Source: Gottfriedia acidiceleris
GTDB taxonomy: Bacteria; Bacillota; Bacilli; Bacillales; Bacillaceae_G
DNA: 64,000 nucleotides
Direction: 5' to 3'
Assembly (NCBI RefSeq): GCF_004138285.1
Contig: NZ_SCFN01000007.1
Span: 186,001-250,000, forward strand
This document shows, piece by piece, positions 43,867 to 51,990 of this stretch (position 1 is its first letter; each line of letters opens with the position of its first letter). The translations under genes were made by a program, and so were the position numbers. The notes under the pieces are model-generated. The model did not search any database, had not been told where the DNA came from, and worked only from the letters and a program-made list of their open reading frames with translations.

Positions 43867-44182
43867 CTGCCTCCCATTTCTTGCCTATTTTAAAATAGTG
43901 TATCATCATTTTGTTAAAAGTAAATCGATATTTCTATTATAGTATCTTTTAAATGAGTAATCGAGTACATAGGTGGAAATTCATTCCATTCATCCTCATA
44001 CACGAACCTTTTTCTTTGTGGTCCTTTTATCTCTCAAACCTACTTTTTGATAAGTAAATCTTCTTATAGTTAACTACTTTTATTGCCTACAAATACGAAC
44101 TTTAATCCCAGTTATTTTCTATGGAAATGTTTGTACACCAAAAAAGGCGATGTAGGAACAATACCTAACCGCCTCCAAAGTA
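43867..44182. other. intergenic region upstream of the GntR gene
   Basis: It contains the GntR promoter region and the terminator of the HbpS-like gene. The only palindrome resembling the island's operator is TTTGTACACCAAA (about 44130-44142), one mismatch from the consensus; it overlaps the terminator and may be coincidental. Otherwise it is AT-rich without features. Confidence 0.45.
44142..44175 (-). terminator. terminator of the oxidase-ALDH-HbpS operon
   Basis: On the minus strand, GGCGGTTAGGT and CCTACATCGCC form an imperfect stem followed by TTTTTT. Confidence 0.75.
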
Positions 44183-44662
44183 TTATTTTTTAATGTCTGC
44201 ATCAGTAACAACTTCATAACCGTCATTTGAAAGGAACTCTTGCAATGCTTGCAGGGCAGCTGTTCCTACCGCTGTATCCTGCTCTCCATTTCCACCGCTG
44301 ATCCCCACGCCACCAATAACTTCTCCATTTACTACAATTGGAAAACCGCCGACAAAGATTGCAAATTTTCCATTTAACATATGTTGTATTCCAAATGCTT
44401 CATTTCCCGGTAGGGCTGGTCCGTTTGGTTCAGTATTAAATAAATGAGTCGAGCGTTTATGCCCTGCTGCCGTATATGCTTTAGCAATAGCAATTTCAGG
44501 ACCCGTAATACGAGCACCATTCATTCGTTCAAGTGCAATGACATATCCTCCGTCATCTACAATGGCAATCGTCTCTGGAACGTTGATATCCTCTGATTTT
44601 TTCTTAGCAGCTTCAATCATTACCTTTGCTTCATCTAGTTCTAATTTTAATATTTTTTTCAT
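44183..44662 (-). CDS. HbpS/GlcG-like protein
   Basis: A 159-aa protein of the HbpS/GlcG (DUF336) family. It has VDDGGYVIALERMNGA near residue 36, AKAYTAAGHKRST near 60 and the glycine-rich GGFPIVVNGEVIGGVGISGG near 104. Members include the streptomycete haem-binding sensor HbpS and proteins in glycolate and other catabolic operons. Some bind haem or corrinoid-like ligands, and the role is generally unclear. It is third in the operon after the diiron oxidase and aldehyde dehydrogenase, with a 13-bp gap. Confidence 0.88.
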   Translation of the reverse strand: MKKILKLELDEAKVMIEAAKKKSEDINVPETIAIVDDGGYVIALERMNGARITGPEIAIAKAYTAAGHKRSTHLFNTEPNGPALPGNEAFGIQHMLNGKFAIFVGGFPIVVNGEVIGGVGISGGNGEQDTAVGTAALQALQEFLSNDGYEVVTDADIKK

Positions 44663-44675
44663 TTAAAATCCTCCT

Positions 44676-46148
44676 TTAGTAACCGATATAGACTGTTTTT
44701 ATTTGTGTAAAGAATTCAAGTCCAACTCTGCCTGACTCACGGAATGTAGAAGTACTAGAGCGCTTTACTCCACCAAATGGTGCATTCATCAAATTACCTG
44801 TCGTTGTACGATTTACTTTAACTGTCCCTGCTTGAACATCTTTAGTAAATTGATGAGCGAGTTTCAAATTATTAGTAACAATCGATGCAGATAATCCATA
44901 TTCAACATCGTTAGCAATTAACACGGCTTCTTCATAGCTTTCTACTTCAATTACAGCAACTACTGGGCCAAAAATCTCTTCTTTAGCAATGCGCATATCG
45001 GGCTTTACATTCGTAAAGATCGCCGGTTCAATATAGTAGCCGTTTTCGTATTTTCCATACGCAAGCTGTCGGCCACCATATTCAAGAGTAGCCCCTTCTT
45101 CTTTACCAATTCCTATATACTTCAGCACGTTTTTTAACTGTTTTTCGTTTGCTAGAGGTCCAATAATGACACTTTCGTCAAAGCCGTCGCCAATTTTTAA
45201 AGCACTTGTTTTTTCTACTAATTTCTGAACAAATTGTTCCATTACTTCCTTCATAACAATTACACGACTAGTGCCTGTACATGCTTGACCAGTAAGGTGA
45301 AAGCCTCCATTCACGGTTAGATTAACTGCCAAATCAACATCTGCGTCATCCATTACAATGAGAGGATTTTTTCCACCAAGCTCCATTTGTGTTCTTGTAG
45401 TAAAGGCTGTGTTTTTATGAATATGTTCCCCGGCACTAGTAGACCCAGTGAAAGTAACTCCTCGTATAGCAGGATGTTTAACTAATATATCCCCGATATC
45501 GGATGAACTTCCTGTTACAAAATTGATTACTCCTTTTGGTATCCCAGCTTCATGTAGCGCCTCAACGAGTCGAAATGCAATTAAAGGTGTATCAGATGAA
45601 GGCTTGAAAACAACTGTATTTCCAGTAATTAATGCTGGGGCAATCTTTCTTGATGGTATGGATAACGGGAAATTCCATGGTGTAATGACTGAAATAACAC
45701 CAAGAGGCTCCCTTTCTGTTGTGACTCTCATATTTGGATCATCATTCGGGAATGTTTCCCCCGTAAAGCTTTGTCCTTCAATTGCATAATAACGAAGCGT
45801 TTCCGCTGAGCGAAGCACCTCCTGTTTGGCCGCGCTTATAACTTTTCCTTCTTCTCGTGTTAATTCTTCTGCTAGTTGTTCCACTTTCTGTTCAAGTATT
45901 GCTGCCGCCTTATTTAAAATGGCAGCACGTTTAGAAGGTGCAGTTTGTGCCCACGCAGGAAAAGCCTGGCTTGCTGCATCAATTGCTTGTTTCACGTCTT
46001 GTTCTGTCGATGCTTGGAATGTGCCGACAATATCTTCCTTATTAGAAGGGTTAACGCTTTTGAACGTTTTATTATTTACAGACTCAACCCAACTTCCAGA
46101 TATGTAATTTTTATAAGTTTCTAGTTTAGTAGTTAGCAAATTTATCAT
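44676..46148 (-). CDS. aldehyde dehydrogenase, ketoglutarate-semialdehyde/vanillin type
   Basis: A 490-aa NAD(P)-dependent ALDH. It has PWNF with oxyanion-hole Asn159, general base Glu256 in MELGGK, nucleophile Cys290 in GQACTGTSR, and EEIFGPVVAVIEV near 390. The sequence is closest in feel to alpha-ketoglutarate semialdehyde and benzaldehyde/vanillin dehydrogenases, which cannot be separated by eye. It lies between the oxidase and the HbpS-like gene and probably oxidises an aldehyde released by the oxidase. The ATG at 46148 touches AAAGG; a TTG three codons in (46139) is better spaced. Confidence 0.9.
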   Translation of the reverse strand: MINLLTTKLETYKNYISGSWVESVNNKTFKSVNPSNKEDIVGTFQASTEQDVKQAIDAASQAFPAWAQTAPSKRAAILNKAAAILEQKVEQLAEELTREEGKVISAAKQEVLRSAETLRYYAIEGQSFTGETFPNDDPNMRVTTEREPLGVISVITPWNFPLSIPSRKIAPALITGNTVVFKPSSDTPLIAFRLVEALHEAGIPKGVINFVTGSSSDIGDILVKHPAIRGVTFTGSTSAGEHIHKNTAFTTRTQMELGGKNPLIVMDDADVDLAVNLTVNGGFHLTGQACTGTSRVIVMKEVMEQFVQKLVEKTSALKIGDGFDESVIIGPLANEKQLKNVLKYIGIGKEEGATLEYGGRQLAYGKYENGYYIEPAIFTNVKPDMRIAKEEIFGPVVAVIEVESYEEAVLIANDVEYGLSASIVTNNLKLAHQFTKDVQAGTVKVNRTTTGNLMNAPFGGVKRSSTSTFRESGRVGLEFFTQIKTVYIGY

Positions 46149-46162
46149 CCTTTCTGAACAAG

Positions 46163-46190
46163 ATGGCAGTTCCCTAGACGGAAACTGCCA
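46163..46190 (-). other. hairpin between oxidase and ALDH genes
   Basis: ATGGCAGTT and AACTGCCAT pair around a 10-nt loop in the 54-bp gap. On the minus strand it is followed by CTTGTT, not a T tract; on the plus strand it is followed by TTTTATTTT. It may be a leaky terminator or RNA-processing site adjusting the oxidase to ALDH ratio. Confidence 0.5.
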
Positions 46191-46202
46191 TTTTATTTTC
46201 TA

Positions 46203-46931
46203 TTATGCTTGTACTAGAGCACCTAAATCCTTTTCAAGATATTCTCTCCATAAGCCATCCATATACATGCGACGCATTTTTGCACCAGTACGAACTACTT
46301 CCAAGCAACGTTGTTGTAACTCAGGAGTATCAGCATGATCAAGTACAATTTTGTATCCACGTTCTCCGTGAATTTCATCTGATACGATGTGTAAGTCGAA
46401 GAATTCAATCTCCTCATCTGTAAAATTGTACTTCTCACGTAATGCTGGAGTTTGTTTACGATAAATGTCTGGAACTTGAGATTCAAGTCCTACAACTAAT
46501 GCTGCAGTTGCTACTACGAAGTTTTCACGTGCTGCTACCGCAAAACACCAGCTTTGTAATCCTAGCGTTGTAGGAGCCATGTTGTTAGGATCTAATACGC
46601 GCTCTCGAGTTGTTCCACAAGCTTCAGCAAATCGGATTAATAAGTCTGTATGGCGGTCGCCAGCGATTTCTTCTTCGTACATATTTTGTAATGTGAAATC
46701 TTTCGCATCTTCATATTTTGGTAAGTTTGGAGTGTTATGGTAGATATAAGCTAAGTAATCTGCAAAAGGTCCAACATAATGGTAATGATTTTCAGCCCAG
46801 CGAGCGAAGTGACTACGCTCTAATTTTCCTTCAGCCCATGCAACAGTAAAAGGTGCTTTTTGGCTGTGGTTCCCTTTAATCGCTTCTTCTAACTCCTTAC
46901 GAAACTCATCTTTAGATAATAATCTAGTCAT
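46203..46931 (-). CDS. heme-oxygenase-like diiron oxidase (HDO), TenA/PqqC/CADD fold
   Basis: A 242-aa all-helical protein of the TenA/PqqC-like superfamily. It has the complete dimetal ligand set of heme-oxygenase-like diiron oxidases: Glu87 and His94 (EEIAGDRH), Glu150 (GLESQVP), and His181, Asp185 and His188 (HIVSDEIH). Spacing matches Chlamydia CADD (Glu81, His88, Glu142, His174, Asp178, His181). PqqC and thiaminase TenA lack these. Such enzymes use O2 to cleave, desaturate, decarboxylate or N-oxygenate amino-acid-like or fatty substrates. GGAGGAGGAGTTTGG precedes the ATG. It heads an operon with ALDH and the HbpS-like gene, behind two GGTATACC operators, with two ferredoxins in the same regulon. 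The substrate is unknown. Confidence 0.88.
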   Translation of the reverse strand: MTRLLSKDEFRKELEEAIKGNHSQKAPFTVAWAEGKLERSHFARWAENHYHYVGPFADYLAYIYHNTPNLPKYEDAKDFTLQNMYEEEIAGDRHTDLLIRFAEACGTTRERVLDPNNMAPTTLGLQSWCFAVAARENFVVATAALVVGLESQVPDIYRKQTPALREKYNFTDEEIEFFDLHIVSDEIHGERGYKIVLDHADTPELQQRCLEVVRTGAKMRRMYMDGLWREYLEKDLGALVQA

Positions 46932-46984
46932 CCAAACTCCTCCTCCAATATGTTTATGTAGTTTAATAGTTTAGTTAAACAATC

Positions 46985-46998
46985 GAAGTATACCAAAT
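46985..46998. promoter_or_regulatory. GntR-type operator O3 (oxidase operon)
   Basis: GAAGTATACCAAAT, a half-conserved match to TTTGGTATACCAAA, about 55 bp upstream of the oxidase start codon. Confidence 0.6.
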
Positions 46999-47054
46999 AA
47001 CTTAAAACACCTATAAAAACTACTAAATACCAGCTGTTTATTTGTATTTTGTAT

Positions 47055-47066
47055 TTGGTATACCAA
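47055..47066. promoter_or_regulatory. GntR-type operator O4 (oxidase operon)
   Basis: TTGGTATACCAA, a perfect 12-bp palindrome and the best copy of the motif, about 125 bp upstream of the oxidase start and also downstream of the permease stop. Confidence 0.75.
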
Positions 47067-47151
47067 CTAACCTTATAGTAACCCATTGTTTTTTGTTTGT
47101 AAATACATTTTTATTAAATTTTCTAATTTTTCTAAATTTTAAAAAGGTGCT

Positions 47152-48606
47152 CTACCATATAATGAGAGCGACAATGGTAGAGACTATTAAGCCTGTAGCA
47201 ACAGGAAGTAAGTTTTTTCTAGCTAACTCTAAAACATTCACACCACAGAAACTAGCAACCGCTACCAATGATGACCACGCAATTAACGTTCCACCACCTG
47301 TCCACACAGATCCCATTTGACCGATTGCTCCTAGCGTACCAGGATCCATACCAACTCCAGGTGCCAATGCTCCTGATAAAGCTCCCACTAGCGGTAATCC
47401 AGAAAACCCTGAGCCTTCTAACCCAGTAATCGCTCCAGTAATTAATAGACCAAATGCCGTTAAAACCGAATTATGTGGAATGATCGATTGACCAGCCTGA
47501 ACTAAATCAACTAAGAACGCTGGCTTTGCTACATTTTCTCCTAAGGAAAAAATGGTACCGCTAAAGTCCGAACTACCTAAGAAGAAGAATGCTGCAATCG
47601 GAATAACTGGTCCCATTGCACGAAATGCAAATACGAATCCTTCTGTAATATGCTCACTAATTTTATCAAGAGCTTGTAAACGACGGAACGCTACACATGT
47701 TACTACTAACAACATAGTCGCAACACCACCGATAAATGCTGCACCGTCTCCTCCTTCAAAACCACTCATTTTACCATTACCGATTTTCGTTGAAAACATA
47801 AATATAATAACTGCTAGTAGTGATAGTGGGACTAATACAGCAAAGATTTTCCCCCATTTTTCACGCTCTCTATTATCCACAGTAGCTTCTGTTGCAGCAG
47901 CTATTTCATTTGCGGAAGAGTTATTATTTACAAGTGACTGTAAATTTTGCAATGAAGCTTCACTTTCTGATTTACCGATCGATTTACGTTCAGTAAAATA
48001 CGTAATCGCGATTGCAACTCCCCCTGTAATTAAAGAGAGAATCATTACCTTACCTGACACAGCTGATGTTTGAATACCTGCTGATTTTGCAGTAAGCATT
48101 GGAGCAATCTGCATAATATAGTCAGAAGATAATGCCATACCTTGTCCTGCAATAGAAACAACCATAGCACATGCAATTGGCGACAATCCAGCACGAATAG
48201 CCGCAGGTACTAATAACGTACAAATAAGCGGAACCGCAGGCGTTGGCCAGAAGAATAAAGAAATGACGTAAGTGACGACTAATAGAACAGCAAAAGCAAT
48301 ATGTCCGTTTTTCATCACCTTTTGCATCGGAGCAATCATTCGTTCATCTGCACCAGTATCTTTTAAAGAATGTAATAAAGCCACCATAAAAGTAATGATT
48401 AAAAAGATAGTAAATAGCTCCTTTGCTGCTACAAGATTTGCGTTGAACAACGCTTGAAATCCTCCAACAACTGATCCTTTATAAGCAACAGAAACAAGAA
48501 AGGTTCCAATGATGGTTGGCAATACAACCCCTTTTCGAAACAGCATAGTCACAATTACAACAAGTGTCATGATACCATAAAGCCAGTGAGCAACAGTTAA
48601 ATCCAT
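47152..48606 (-). CDS. large permease of unrecognised subfamily (island permease 1)
   Basis: A roughly 484-aa membrane protein with about 12 hydrophobic segments and a polar, low-complexity central loop (NLQSLVNNNSSANEIAAA, near residue 220). Motifs include FFWPTPAVPLICTLLVPAA, IAGQGMALSSDYIMQIAP and GALAPGVGMDPGTLGAIGQM. The overall look is of an ion-transporter-superfamily carboxylate carrier (DcuC/GntP-like), but I do not recognise the family. The ATG at 48606 has AGAGGG at good distance. It follows the creatininase-family gene by about 28 bp and is probably co-transcribed, importing the pathway's substrate. Confidence 0.75.
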   Translation of the reverse strand: MDLTVAHWLYGIMTLVVIVTMLFRKGVVLPTIIGTFLVSVAYKGSVVGGFQALFNANLVAAKELFTIFLIITFMVALLHSLKDTGADERMIAPMQKVMKNGHIAFAVLLVVTYVISLFFWPTPAVPLICTLLVPAAIRAGLSPIACAMVVSIAGQGMALSSDYIMQIAPMLTAKSAGIQTSAVSGKVMILSLITGGVAIAITYFTERKSIGKSESEASLQNLQSLVNNNSSANEIAAATEATVDNREREKWGKIFAVLVPLSLLAVIIFMFSTKIGNGKMSGFEGGDGAAFIGGVATMLLVVTCVAFRRLQALDKISEHITEGFVFAFRAMGPVIPIAAFFFLGSSDFSGTIFSLGENVAKPAFLVDLVQAGQSIIPHNSVLTAFGLLITGAITGLEGSGFSGLPLVGALSGALAPGVGMDPGTLGAIGQMGSVWTGGGTLIAWSSLVAVASFCGVNVLELARKNLLPVATGLIVSTIVALIIW

Positions 48607-48633
48607 AAACCCCACCCTCTCATTTATAGGTAC

Positions 48634-49404
48634 TTACAACTTACATTCTTCTTCTAGATGTAATAGCTTTAGGAGTTCGTTTGAAAGGTTTTCGAGTGCT
48701 TCACCTACAATTTTCTCCCCTATTTCAAAACTTGCCTTCGTTGCATCCCCAATGCAACCATTAGTAGTCATCTCTTCGTATCGATAAAACCCTTGAATAG
48801 CTTTACCAGGTCGTAGCTGCTTCCATCTACCTTCGTTTTGGATACTTCCTTTAGTAATTTTATTTGGTCTAATTAGATGAGGAGCCAAGTAAAGTGCTTC
48901 TGACACTTCTCGTTCACAACTGTGACCGAACAATGGCGAGTGAATAGATTCTGAGATTGAAAGTTTTGCAGATGCTGTCGTTTTAGCATAATAGATTTCT
49001 GAACCTAGCTCTTCTGACAACATGGTGCAAGCAACATTTAAAGTTGACTGATTGCCACCGTGAGAGTTTAGTAATAAAAATTTTTGAATACCATGATGTT
49101 TAAGAGATACGATCATATCCTTTAAAATTGCTATAAGCGTAGTCGGTTGCAATGAAATGGTTCCTGGAAAGTTTAAATGATGGTGCGAGACACCCATATT
49201 GACAGTAGGCGTTACAATTACATGAGGATACATTTTTTCAGCTAATTTTTCAGCCATTTTCTCAGCTAGTACAGCATCACAGCTTTCAACCATGTGAGGG
49301 CCATGCTGTTCGTGTGCACCGATTGGAATTATTGCTAGTTTTACAGTATGTAATGCATCCTTTACTTCTTCCCAAGTCATCTCAGTTAACAAATATGATT
49401 TCAT
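48634..49404 (-). CDS. creatininase-family amidohydrolase
   Basis: A 256-aa metal-dependent hydrolase of the creatininase/MftE/FAPy-deformylase family. It has IPIGAHEQHGPHM with ligands Glu32 and His34, then Asp43 (SCDAV), NSHGGNQS with His115, and GHSCEREVSEA near 160-170. The family opens cyclic amides or removes formyl groups, or trims cofactor-precursor peptides. AAAGGGGGTG is five bases before the ATG at 49404, while the ORF from 49422 would include it. It precedes permease 1, with an operator 83 bp upstream. A ring-opening or deformylation step in the island pathway is plausible. Confidence 0.88.
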   Translation of the reverse strand: MKSYLLTEMTWEEVKDALHTVKLAIIPIGAHEQHGPHMVESCDAVLAEKMAEKLAEKMYPHVIVTPTVNMGVSHHHLNFPGTISLQPTTLIAILKDMIVSLKHHGIQKFLLLNSHGGNQSTLNVACTMLSEELGSEIYYAKTTASAKLSISESIHSPLFGHSCEREVSEALYLAPHLIRPNKITKGSIQNEGRWKQLRPGKAIQGFYRYEEMTTNGCIGDATKASFEIGEKIVGEALENLSNELLKLLHLEEECKL

Positions 49405-49486
49405 ATTTTCACCCCCTTTCATAGTTGTATCCGCTTACAAAACTTTCTGCTTTCGTCCTATGAATTAAACATTTAAATTAATGAGG

Positions 49487-49502
49487 TATTTTGTATACCT
49501 AG
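49487..49502. promoter_or_regulatory. GntR-type operator O5 (creatininase-permease operon)
   Basis: TATTTTGTATACCTAG, a match to ATTTTGTATACCAAA with two changes, located between ferredoxin 2 and the creatininase-family gene. Confidence 0.6.
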
Positions 49503-49516
49503 ATGATGCAAAAAAT

Positions 49517-49849
49517 TTACTGTGCATTTACTGGCTTTGCAACTTTCGGTATTGGGGCGTTTATATTTTCTTGTGAAATGACAATATCATCTTTGATTGT
49601 TAACTGACAGCATAATCGAATGCCTTCTTCAACCTTTTCACCAAGCATTTTCTGCTCTTTCCAGTTTGGCGGATCAAGTTTTTCTGCTCCTTCTAGCACT
49701 CTACATGCACATTTTGTACATTTTCCCATCCCGCACCCGTATTTCAGTTTTGGGAATTGACGGATGCCTGCCAACACTACTAAATTCGCGTGATCACGCA
49801 CTTCTTGCTCAATAATTTCTCCTTCTACATGCAAGCGTACTTTTGGCAT
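49517..49849 (-). CDS. plant-type [2Fe-2S] ferredoxin 2
   Basis: A 110-aa electron carrier with CGMGKCTKC (Cys39, Cys44, Cys47) and a Cys pair at 80-81 (RLCCQL), completing a 2Fe-2S site. It has a short Pro/Lys-rich tail. It is clearly related to but distinct from ferredoxin 1 at 41.7 kb. GGAGGGATACAT precedes the ATG. It lies upstream of the creatininase-family gene and is divergent from the 112-aa gene. Two ferredoxins in one regulon suggest two electron-consuming steps or two acceptors. Confidence 0.9.
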   Translation of the reverse strand: MPKVRLHVEGEIIEQEVRDHANLVVLAGIRQFPKLKYGCGMGKCTKCACRVLEGAEKLDPPNWKEQKMLGEKVEEGIRLCCQLTIKDDIVISQENINAPIPKVAKPVNAQ

Positions 49850-50031
49850 ATGTATCCCTCCAATATAATTTTCTTAAAATTTCAAAAATTTAATCTGATT
49901 ATAATTCGAATTTTTTAGAAAGTAAATACTATTATTTATTTGGAAATCTTTAACATTAAATCTCTTATCTATTCCAAAAAACTATTGCTTACAAATGCTC
50001 ATTGTTTTTATTAAAAATTCAGAAAATTATA

Positions 50032-50086
50032 TTGATTAATATTTTTTTCTGTATTACACTATGAATAGAAATTTGGTATACAAAAT
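50032..50086 (+). promoter_or_regulatory. promoter and operator O6 of the 112-aa gene
   Basis: TTGATT (50032), a 17-bp spacer and TACACT (50055-50060), then ATTTGGTATACAAAAT (50071-50086) just downstream, over the start of transcription. The site is also upstream of the divergent ferredoxin 2. Confidence 0.65.
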
Positions 50087-50127
50087 ACCTTATACTCAAA
50101 GCTACATAATTAGATGAGGAGTGTGCA

Positions 50128-50466
50128 ATGATGGGTAAGTATATTGTTTTGACGAATAAAGACACGTTTCAAACTATTGTAGATAACGAGGGTTTAAAGG
50201 CAATCGAAACATACCACTTCTACTTTTTTAACGAACTAAAAGCTAAATATACAATTGCCGAAGTGTTAGACGACAATATTAAAATTAAACTTTACGAAAA
50301 GTATGAAGGAAAAGAATACGTGAATGAAATTCGCGTAAAGTTCTTTGAGACATTTGAAACGATTGAAGCAGCACATGAAGAGTTATACGAAATTGTAAAA
50401 GCTCAAGGAAACAGCGAAGACTCTCAGCATTCCAAATTAGTGAAGTCGGACGTACAAACTGTATAG
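50128..50466 (+). CDS. uncharacterised 112-aa island protein
   Basis: A soluble 112-aa protein, MMGKYIVLTNKDTFQTIVD at the start, with alternating strands and a charged helix (FFETFETIEAAHEELYEIV). It contains no Cys and no obvious catalytic motif. GAGGAG is six bases before the first ATG. It shares the GGTATACC operator with the rest of the island, directly downstream of a promoter. I do not recognise the family. It may be an effector, assembly or ferredoxin-like partner protein. Confidence 0.65.
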   Translation: MMGKYIVLTNKDTFQTIVDNEGLKAIETYHFYFFNELKAKYTIAEVLDDNIKIKLYEKYEGKEYVNEIRVKFFETFETIEAAHEELYEIVKAQGNSEDSQHSKLVKSDVQTV

Positions 50467-50473
50467 ATTACAT

Positions 50474-50503
50474 AGAAATAGCACTGATCCAGTGCTATTT
50501 CTT
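50474..50503 (+). terminator. terminator of the 112-aa gene
   Basis: GAAATAGCACTG and CAGTGCTATTTC pair around a 3-nt loop and are followed by TTAATTTT. Confidence 0.75.
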
Positions 50504-50547
50504 AATTTTATAGTAATCTTTTAAAATCGAAAGGCTGTTATTGAAAA

Positions 50548-50577
50548 TAAAAAAGACAACAATTTACTGTTGCCTTC
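50548..50577 (-). terminator. terminator of island permease 2
   Basis: On the minus strand, GGCAACA and TTGTTGTC pair around a short loop and are followed by TTTTTTATTTT. Confidence 0.75.
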
Positions 50578-50589
50578 CTTTGGATTCCT

Positions 50590-51966
50590 CTAAATAAGCC
50601 ACTCTAAACCAAACAAATAAAACATAACAATGAGTAAATAACTAATTGTATATGGAATATTCCAATTCGATACTTTAAAGGAGCTTTCTTTAACGATGCT
50701 CGACATTAATCCGATCGTCGCATTATATGGCCCTACTAAAAACGCAGAAATAGCTCCAGCAAGTAATGACACTGTTAAAATATACGGTGAAATTCCTAAG
50801 CTTTGTGGATCAAGCGCTTCTGCCATTAACGTCAAGGTTACTGCAGGATGAAGCCCTGTAAATGCAAATGCTAACGGAATTAGTGGTAATAGAATTAAAA
50901 ATACTTCTGGTCCTACAATATCTTTAAAATGAGTGACTGCTATATTTACTGTTTCATTTATATTCGTACCTTTTAAAACGGAAATAAAAAAACCAGCTGA
51001 CAAAAAGATAAAAAATTGGTCTTTCATTTTAAAGGAGTAGGAATGAAAATATTCCTTTAAACTATGTAAAAATGCTTTTTGTTGCTTAATGAGAAGAGAC
51101 CAACCAAGAGCAAACGGAATTACTAGAATTGATACGATAATAACAAATGAATATGAAAAAAGATGTTCCGCAAATGAAATGATGAGATTGAATAGAATAA
51201 TAGCTATGAAAATATGAAAAACTCTTCCTTGCGTAACCACTCCTTCTAGTGAGGCAGCAGTTTCATCTTTTACTAAATCATTTCTATGTCCTTTCGTAAC
51301 ATTTTTCCGTGAATTCCTTGACGCCAAAAACCAATCTAACACAATCCCCAATATACTTAACGGTAATACATATGGCAAAATTGATACCCACCTTACCCCA
51401 GTTACGCCAATTACAATACCTACGATTGGTGTAATAGGAGCCCAAAGTAGAGGCATCGCAAATCCATGGGTAATGGCTCGACTCATAAATCGATCTTCTT
51501 TTTTTATAGAAAAAAGACTTAAGGATGGTTGAATAGAATAGTAAGTCATTGGTAGAGTTGCCAAATTCATAAACATACTTAAAAAGTAAGATATTCCTGA
51601 TGTCATTATGTACAATTGACCGGATGTTTTTACTTTTTTCTGTATGATCGTTTGAATGCCCTTTGCATATCCGCCCAGTTTAACCGGAAAACCTAATATA
51701 GGAATTACTGCAAACAAAGTAAGCAAATCCAGCATTGGACCGAATGAAAGGATATATTCTTTTACACTGGCGTTGTTTCTCCAAAGAAGAATGTATCCTA
51801 TTAGTAAGAAAATACTTCCTATTGTTCTAACGAGCAATTTAACAGCAAACATCGTATAAAGAACAATTAAGAAACATAAAGAAGAAATAAAAAATTGTAA
51901 ATCCAAATGAAACAAAGAGGAAAATAAATATAAAAAGATTACTAATCCAAACACATACTTCAACAT
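50590..51966 (-). CDS. large permease of unrecognised subfamily (island permease 2)
   Basis: A roughly 458-aa membrane protein with about 12 helices, starting MLKYVFGLVIFLYLFSSLF. Stretches such as SYFLSMFMNLATLPMTYYS and AGAISAFLVGPYNATIGLMS resemble ion-transporter-superfamily organic-anion carriers, but I cannot name the family, and it is not similar by eye to permease 1. The ATG at 51966 has AGGAAG upstream. The longer ORF begins with a TTG at 52002 that lies inside operator O7, so it is rejected. It stands alone with two operators and an extended -10 promoter. Confidence 0.75.
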   Translation of the reverse strand: MLKYVFGLVIFLYLFSSLFHLDLQFFISSLCFLIVLYTMFAVKLLVRTIGSIFLLIGYILLWRNNASVKEYILSFGPMLDLLTLFAVIPILGFPVKLGGYAKGIQTIIQKKVKTSGQLYIMTSGISYFLSMFMNLATLPMTYYSIQPSLSLFSIKKEDRFMSRAITHGFAMPLLWAPITPIVGIVIGVTGVRWVSILPYVLPLSILGIVLDWFLASRNSRKNVTKGHRNDLVKDETAASLEGVVTQGRVFHIFIAIILFNLIISFAEHLFSYSFVIIVSILVIPFALGWSLLIKQQKAFLHSLKEYFHSYSFKMKDQFFIFLSAGFFISVLKGTNINETVNIAVTHFKDIVGPEVFLILLPLIPLAFAFTGLHPAVTLTLMAEALDPQSLGISPYILTVSLLAGAISAFLVGPYNATIGLMSSIVKESSFKVSNWNIPYTISYLLIVMFYLFGLEWLI

Positions 51967-51990
51967 CGTATCACCATCTTCCTCGTAAAC

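Noticed and set aside
44129-44143. Ninth GntR operator (TTTGTACACCAAA)
   Set aside because: It has one mismatch in the core, overlaps a terminator tract and is far from the GntR start, so it was not counted.
46203-46931. Calling this gene thiaminase II (TenA) or PqqC
   Set aside because: It has a full diiron ligand set that those proteins lack, and no thiamine or PQQ genes are nearby.
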